64,000 bases of DNA, taken from Burkholderiaceae bacterium (lineage in GTDB: Bacteria; Pseudomonadota; Gammaproteobacteria; Burkholderiales; Burkholderiaceae_E). The stretch spans positions 1-64,000 of the forward strand of contig JAGXFR010000059.1 of assembly GCA_024637155.1 (NCBI GenBank), given 5' to 3'. The notes beneath the pieces are model-generated. The model ran no database searches, had not been told where the DNA came from, and saw only the letters and a list, made by a program, of their open reading frames with translations. A program made the position numbers and the translations under genes. This document shows, piece after piece, positions 60,022-64,000 of this stretch. Numbering within the stretch: the stretch's first letter is position 1; each line of letters starts with the position of its first letter.

Positions 60022-60072
60022 GTCAGGCCGATTCAGTCGTCGCTCGTTACCGACTTGGTGAATCGGCCTGAC
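60022..60072 (+). other. Long hairpin A
   Basis: GTCAGGCCGATTCA (60022-60035) pairs perfectly with TGAATCGGCCTGAC (60059-60072) across a 23-nt loop. The loop matches that of hairpin B on the opposite strand at 18 of 23 positions, including CTCGTTACC. Confidence 0.8.
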
Positions 60073-60215
60073 CACATCACGCTTTTGGGCATGCGGGCGC
60101 ATGAGCCAGCAAGTCGGCAAGCACAGCCCTCGTGTTGGCAACCGCCGCACCAGCCGCCAGTCCCTCGCGCTCAGGTCTCGCGCCGACGTTGGCGTGGCGC
60201 ACCGCGCTCCCGCGC

Positions 60216-60243
60216 GCCCGATCGGCCCGTGATCCGATCGGGC
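60216..60243. other. Internal hairpin of the element
   Basis: GCCCGATCGG (60216-60225) and CCGATCGGGC (60234-60243) form a 10-bp perfect inverted repeat with an 8-nt loop, inside the gene-free element. A second strong stem, GGCGCCCGG (60432-60440) with CCGGGCGCC (60449-60457), lies further on and can extend outward. Confidence 0.7.
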
Positions 60244-60558
60244 ACGCGTCCGCCAGCGGCGCGCTGGGCATTGCAGCGGCGCGCAACCATATTGGATGGT
60301 GCTTTGGCGCGCGCGTTCATCCGTCGCGGCTGCGTGGGTGCGCGGATGTATGCGCCGTAGTCACGCTTGCAAGCCCAGGCTGTCTTGCTTGCAGGCCCAC
60401 GCCGTCGCCGGCGGGCGGCCTCGCGGCGCGTGGCGCCCGGGTCACGTGCCGGGCGCCCGCCGCGAGACGCTTCGCCGTCGTTGCTGCACGCATGGAGCGT
60501 GAACCACACCGCGTCAACGAAGCGACTGCAAGCGAGCCGAGACGACACTCAGCGCGGT

Positions 60559-60615
60559 GTGGTCAGGTGTCCGCACAAAGCGGGTAACGAGCCGCGACTG
60601 CGGACACCTGACCAC
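60559..60615 (-). other. Long hairpin B
   Basis: GTGGTCAGGTGTCCGCA (60559-60575) pairs perfectly with TGCGGACACCTGACCAC (60599-60615) across a 23-nt loop. Within the common 14-bp stem it shares GTCAGG and the terminal CA with hairpin A, but the six central base pairs all differ and still pair. An outer 11-bp repeat, ACCACACCGCG (about 60503-60513) with CGCGGTGTGGT (60553-60563), overlaps its left arm. Confidence 0.8.
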
Positions 60616-60693
60616 GGCGCGCCACGCGAAAGCCGCCCCACCACGCGAGAAAGCCGAACACGCCACGCCGCCAAGCTACGGTAGCATTGCACG

Positions 60694-61227
60694 ATGAATC
60701 ATCGCTCGACGTCTCCCGACGCGCTGCCCATCGCCGAACTCGCCCTGCCCGCTCCGGGCGGCGCCATCGGCATGTGCTCGTGCCCCGGCAGCCGCTTCCG
60801 GGGCCGCGATCTCCAGGGTGATCTTGCGACGATCGCCGCGTGGGGCGCGGATGCGATGCTCACGCTGCTGCCTGACGAGGAACTCGAAGCCGCCGGGGTC
60901 GGTGGCCTTGGGGCCGCCGTGCAGGCCCGCGGCATCGACTGGTTTCACCTGCCCATCCGCGACATCAGCACGCCCGACGCTGCGTTCGAGCAGGCATGGG
61001 TCGAGGCCGGCGTGCGGCTGCGCGAAGTGCTGGGCGGCGGAGGCCGTGTGCTGGTGCACTGCATGGCCGGCATGGGCCGCACCGGAACGATTGCAGCCCG
61101 CCTGCTGGTCGAGTCGGGCTGGTCCCCCGAGGACGCCATCCGGGCGGTGCGCAAGTCGCGCCCGGGAACCATCGAGACCCCGGGACAACTCGCGCACGTC
61201 CGCGCCGCGGCCCATCGCAAGGGCTGA
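60694..61227 (+). CDS. Dual-specificity/CDKN3-type protein phosphatase
   Basis: The 177-residue protein has the Cys-phosphatase signature VLVHCMAGMGRTGTIAARLLVESG with the general acid Asp in LPIRDISTPD. It looks like the CDKN3/DSP-like phosphatases found in proteobacteria. Substrate is unknown; the small size suggests a phosphotyrosine or phosphoinositide-type pocket. There is no export signal. It is convergent with the GltD-like gene. Confidence 0.88.
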   Translation: MNHRSTSPDALPIAELALPAPGGAIGMCSCPGSRFRGRDLQGDLATIAAWGADAMLTLLPDEELEAAGVGGLGAAVQARGIDWFHLPIRDISTPDAAFEQAWVEAGVRLREVLGGGGRVLVHCMAGMGRTGTIAARLLVESGWSPEDAIRAVRKSRPGTIETPGQLAHVRAAAHRKG

Positions 61228-61284
61228 CGGCGCGATCTGATCCGCGCGCGCCCCGCCCGAGCGGAGCGCGCGCGATTTTCTTCG

Positions 61285-62682
61285 CTACTGGGCAGTACGC
61301 TTCGCGAGTTCCTCGTGGACCGCGTGCGCCGCACGCTTGCCGGCTCCCGCTGCGAGGATCACCGTCGCCGCGCCAGTCACCGCGTCACCGCCCGCATACA
61401 CCAATGCCTTGGAGGTCAGCCCGGTCTTCTCGTCGGCCAGCACACAGCCCTTCTTGTTGACCGAGAGGCCCGCGGTGGTTCGCGTGAGCAGCGGGTTGGG
61501 TGTCGTGCCGATCGCGAGAATCACGTTCTCGGCGGGCAGCACGAATTCGCTGCCTTCGATCGGAATCGGCCGTGCGCGTCCGGACGAGTCTGGCTCTCCG
61601 AGTTCCATCTTCTGGCAGCGCAATCCGCTTACCCAGCCCTCGCCATCGTCGATGATTTCGAGCGGGTTGGTGAGCCAGTTCATTTCGACGCCCTCTTCCA
61701 TCGCGTGGTGATACTCCTCCACGCGCGCGCCCATTTCCTTCTGGCTGCGCCGGTAGACGATCATCGCCCGCTCGGCACCCATGCGCATCGCCGTGCGCAC
61801 GGCGTCCATCGCCGTGTTGCCGGCCCCGATCACCGCGACGGTCTTGCCGACGTGCACCGGCGTGTCGGCGTCGGCGTCGTAGCCCTTCATCAGGTTGACC
61901 CGCGTGAGGAACTCGTTGGCGGACATCACGCCGTTCAGGTTCTCGCCGGGGATTCCGAGAAACTGCGGGAGGCCGGCGCCGGTGCCGATGAACACCGCCG
62001 AATAGCCCAGCTTGTTGAGCAGTTCGTCGAGCGTGATCGTCTTGCCGATGATCACGTTGCAGATGATCTCGACACCCATCGCCTTCAGGAGCCCGATCTC
62101 CCAGTCGAGAACCTCCTTGGGCAGGCGGAACTCGGGGATGCCATAGCGCAATACGCCACCCGGCGCGTGCAGCGCCTCGTAGATCGTCACGGGATAACCG
62201 AGCCGGGCCAGTTCGCCGGCGCAAACCAGTCCGGAGGGACCGGCGCCGATCACCGCGATCTTTTCCTTGCGCGTGAGCTTCGCGGAGACGCTCGGCGGCT
62301 GCGAACGTTCCCAGTCGGCGACGTAGCGCTCCAGATGCCCGATGGCCACCGGGTTGAAACGCAGCGTCATGCTGCACTCCGCCTCGCACTGCGACTCCTG
62401 TGGGCAAACCCGCCCACAGATCGCCGGCAATGGGTTGGCGCTGCGCAGAATCTTCGCGGCACCCGCCATGTCGCCGACCTTGACCGCGTGGATGAACTCC
62501 GGAATCGGCACGCTCACGGGGCAGCCGTTGACGCACACGGGGTCCTGACAGCGCAGGCAGCGCTCGGCCTCGAACTCGGCGTGGAACCCTGAGTACCCTT
62601 CGTTGACTTCCTCGAAATCGTGCGCGCGCGCCAGTGCCTCGCGCACCGGCATCGTCGTCTTCTCTGATCGCTTGAGCGGCAT
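61285..62682 (-). CDS. GltD-like NADPH-dependent flavoprotein (glutamate synthase small subunit family)
   Basis: The 465-residue protein has N-terminal Fe-S Cys (CLRCQDPVCVNGCPV and CPQESQCEAEC), FAD loop IAVIGAGPSGLVCAGELA and NADPH loop VAVIGAGNTAMDAVRTAM. The family includes GltD and the large subunit of NADH-dependent ferredoxin:NADP oxidoreductase (NfnB). Its ATG overlaps by one base the stop of the FNR-like partner, the NfnA/NfnB arrangement. Next to a 2-oxoacid:ferredoxin oxidoreductase it probably passes electrons between ferredoxin and NAD(P)H. Confidence 0.88.
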   Translation of the reverse strand: MPLKRSEKTTMPVREALARAHDFEEVNEGYSGFHAEFEAERCLRCQDPVCVNGCPVSVPIPEFIHAVKVGDMAGAAKILRSANPLPAICGRVCPQESQCEAECSMTLRFNPVAIGHLERYVADWERSQPPSVSAKLTRKEKIAVIGAGPSGLVCAGELARLGYPVTIYEALHAPGGVLRYGIPEFRLPKEVLDWEIGLLKAMGVEIICNVIIGKTITLDELLNKLGYSAVFIGTGAGLPQFLGIPGENLNGVMSANEFLTRVNLMKGYDADADTPVHVGKTVAVIGAGNTAMDAVRTAMRMGAERAMIVYRRSQKEMGARVEEYHHAMEEGVEMNWLTNPLEIIDDGEGWVSGLRCQKMELGEPDSSGRARPIPIEGSEFVLPAENVILAIGTTPNPLLTRTTAGLSVNKKGCVLADEKTGLTSKALVYAGGDAVTGAATVILAAGAGKRAAHAVHEELAKRTAQ

Positions 62683-63530
62683 TAGATGGTGCCCCTTTCT
62701 TCCATGCAGCTGAGCCGGTCGACGGCCCGCTTTTCCTCTTTCACGTAAGCCTTGTTGCGTCGCATGGCGACATCGAAGTCGACCTCATGCGCGTCGAAAC
62801 AAGGTCCGTCCACGCAGGCGAACTGCGCCTTTCCGGCCACCGTCACGCGGCAGCCGCCGCACATGCCGGTGCCGTCGACCATCAGCGGATCCATCGACAC
62901 GAGCGTCTTCACGCCCGGACCGCGGGTGGTCTCCGCGACCGCGCGCATCATCGCCATCGGTCCGATCGCCACGACATGGTCCGGACGCCCGGGCCCGTCG
63001 CCGTCGATCAACTGCTGCAGACGTTGCGTGACGAAACCCTTGAATCCCTCCGAGCCGTCGTCGGTGCAGATCTCCACGTTGTCGCAGACCTCGCGCAACT
63101 CGTCGGCGAGCAGCAGCAAGTCCTTGTTGCGTGCACCCAGGATCACCGTGGTTCGGTCACCCCGCGCACTGAGCTCGCGCATCAGGCACAGGAGCGCGGC
63201 CGAGCCAAAGCCGCCGCCCACACCGCAGACGTGGCCGCCAGCGGGCAGCTCAATCGGACTGCCCATCGGGCCGGCTACATCCAGAATCTCGTCGCCCACC
63301 TCGAGCTTGTGAATGCGCTGCGTGGTGGCGCCAACCGACTGAATCACGAGCGTGAGCGTTCCCGCTTCCCGATCGTAGTTCGCGATGGTGATGGGGATCC
63401 GCTCGCCGCCCTCGCGCACACGCAGCATCACGAACTGCCCCGGTTGCGCCGAGGCCGCGATCAGCGGTGCATCGAGCAGGAAGTACTTGGTTACCGGAGT
63501 GAGCATCCGGGTTTCGATGATTCGAGCCAT
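62682..63530 (-). CDS. FNR-like/dihydroorotate dehydrogenase B electron-transfer-type flavoprotein
   Basis: The 282-residue protein has an N-terminal FAD-binding barrel (PGQFVMLRVREGGERIPITIANYD), NAD loop GGHVCGVGGGFGSAALLCLMREL and a C-terminal 2Fe-2S Cys cluster (GTGMCGGCRVTVAGKAQFACVDGPCFD). It matches NfnA/SudB-type sulfide dehydrogenase beta subunits. It is coupled to the GltD-like gene and lies 14 nt after the 2-oxoacid oxidoreductase gene. Likely the small subunit of an electron-bifurcating or ferredoxin:NADP complex; bifurcation is not proven. Confidence 0.88.
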   Translation of the reverse strand: MARIIETRMLTPVTKYFLLDAPLIAASAQPGQFVMLRVREGGERIPITIANYDREAGTLTLVIQSVGATTQRIHKLEVGDEILDVAGPMGSPIELPAGGHVCGVGGGFGSAALLCLMRELSARGDRTTVILGARNKDLLLLADELREVCDNVEICTDDGSEGFKGFVTQRLQQLIDGDGPGRPDHVVAIGPMAMMRAVAETTRGPGVKTLVSMDPLMVDGTGMCGGCRVTVAGKAQFACVDGPCFDAHEVDFDVAMRRNKAYVKEEKRAVDRLSCMEERGTI

Positions 63531-63544
63531 GTTTTCTCTCCAGC

Positions 63545-64000
63545 CTAGAGCAACGGGTGCTCGCCCATCGCCTTGATCCGCGCCCAGCGCCGGTCCGTTT
63601 CCTTCTGAATTCCATCGACGAAATCGGCGTACTCGGGCTTGAGAAGGTGGCGCGTCTTGCCCATCTGCTTGAGCCAGTCGGCCACCGGAATCCGGCGCCC
63701 GGTCAGGTCAGGATCGTAGTTCAGCGTTGTGTGCCCGTTCTCGATTTCGTAGAGCGGGAAGAAGCAGCTGTCGATCCCGGCCTGCAGGATGCTCTCGGCT
63801 GCGTTGTCCTCGACGCGCCAGTTCAGCGGGCAGGCCGAGTAGACCTTCGCATAGACGAGGCCCTCGTTTTTTGCGTACCACTGGGCCTTGGCGGCCTTGC
63901 GCATCAGGTCCTCGGCGTAGCCCTCGCTGGCCGTGAACACATAGGGGACGTGGCACGCCGCGAAAAGCTGCGCGGTGTCCTTGTGGTGATAACGCTTGCC
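63545..64000 (-). CDS. 2-oxoacid:ferredoxin oxidoreductase beta subunit, C-terminal part (cut by window edge)
   Basis: The visible 151 C-terminal residues (HVPYVFTASEGYAEDLMRKAAKAQW, LVYAKVYSACPLNWRVEDNAAESILQAGIDSCFFPLYEIENG) match the thiamine-diphosphate beta subunit of pyruvate or 2-oxoacid:ferredoxin oxidoreductases. The TPP and Fe-S motifs lie beyond the window. With the next two genes it suggests a ferredoxin-linked oxidation of a 2-oxoacid feeding NAD(P)H, most useful at low oxygen. Confidence 0.85.
   Translation of the reverse strand, partial: GKRYHHKDTAQLFAACHVPYVFTASEGYAEDLMRKAAKAQWYAKNEGLVYAKVYSACPLNWRVEDNAAESILQAGIDSCFFPLYEIENGHTTLNYDPDLTGRRIPVADWLKQMGKTRHLLKPEYADFVDGIQKETDRRWARIKAMGEHPLL

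Larger units (their letters stand above)
59971..60665. repeat. Gene-free region with long imperfect terminal inverted repeats and hairpins
   Basis: The gap between kbl and the phosphatase (59956-60693) has no credible gene. Its two ends are imperfect inverted copies: TGGCGTG (59971), GGCTTTCG (59999) and TCAGG (60023) recur in the same order on the other strand at 60665, 60634 and 60611, with 2-3 nt differences in spacing. Each end contains a long hairpin. The middle holds more inverted repeats. A non-autonomous mobile element, or a structured RNA or recombination site, is possible. No transposase is present. Confidence 0.65.

Noticed and set aside
60055-60684. Several 60-150 codon open frames in the gap after kbl
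   Set aside because: They overlap one another on both strands, cross the inverted repeats, have Arg/Ala/Cys-rich nonsense translations and no ribosome sites.
1-64000. tRNA, rRNA, CRISPR array, prophage or intact insertion sequence
   Set aside because: No tRNA-like cloverleaf, array of regular repeats, transposase or phage gene was seen in reading the window.

Overview
The window is GC-rich, gene-dense bacterial DNA with no rRNA, tRNA, phage or CRISPR content. Gene content (an EpsB-type sugar transferase, a five-gene MCE lipid-transport cluster, RcnB/CigR-like proteins, SCO1 with PCu(A)C, a SelD fusion, and a 2-oxoacid:ferredoxin oxidoreductase beta subunit next to a GltD/FNR pair) fits a betaproteobacterium of the Burkholderiales/Rhodocyclales type. 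That placement is inference from gene content, not from a marker gene.

Layout. 1-351: end-truncated Crp/Fnr regulator. 537-7696: a tightly overlapping run, sugar transferase, cardiolipin synthase-like lipoprotein, conserved unknown, double-domain KaiC, then a GGDEF/degenerate kinase protein and a PRC-barrel protein. 7766-13496: MlaE-MlaF-MlaD-auxiliary lipoprotein-AsmA-like protein, an inter-membrane lipid transport unit. 13502-18564: envelope and secreted proteins, a receiver-only response regulator, and a block encoding a beta/gamma-crystallin/glycine-zipper protein, a Cys-repeat protein and a CigR-like protein. 18659-23319: two GSTs, a frameshifted glycerol-phosphate acyltransferase, a transglutaminase and a frameshifted Cys-rich secreted protein. 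23497-27010: rlmJ, a TPR protein, a SagB-type double nitroreductase, then a scar holding an internally deleted rlmJ copy and a DUF1800 fragment. 27034-34530: redox enzymes, rhodanese, TM2 protein, sigma54-type amtB, zinc-ribbon protein, HAD dehalogenase and two transporters. 34559-39546: NDH-SelD fusion, DUF302, CDF transporter, and divergent copper genes (SCO1, PCu(A)C). 39584-42892: an operon of an HpsN/HisD-like dehydrogenase, an SDR and a LacI regulator, preceded by two palindromes. 43105-49580: Ig-like lipoprotein, pirin, azoreductase/LysR pair, DUF1345 remnant, MFS exporter. 49771-52441: a third CigR remnant, a GFA protein, and a second crystallin/CigR block. 52459-55893: YeiH-type transporter, patatin lipoprotein, MetY. 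56014-59955: M20 hydrolase and XRE-cupin regulator divergent from tdh-kbl (threonine to glycine plus acetyl-CoA). 59956-60693: no gene, but an inverted repeat element with two covarying hairpins. 60694-64000: phosphatase, then a GltD-like/FNR-like/2-oxoacid:ferredoxin oxidoreductase run cut by the right edge.

The most unusual items are the structured inverted element at 59971-60665, the KaiC plus triply degenerate GGDEF/kinase protein, the duplicated crystallin/CigR blocks with a third deleted copy, and the rlmJ-derived scar. Two separate apparent frameshifts both lie at runs of five G that would be repaired by a sixth G, which suggests a homopolymer sequencing artefact or shared slippage.
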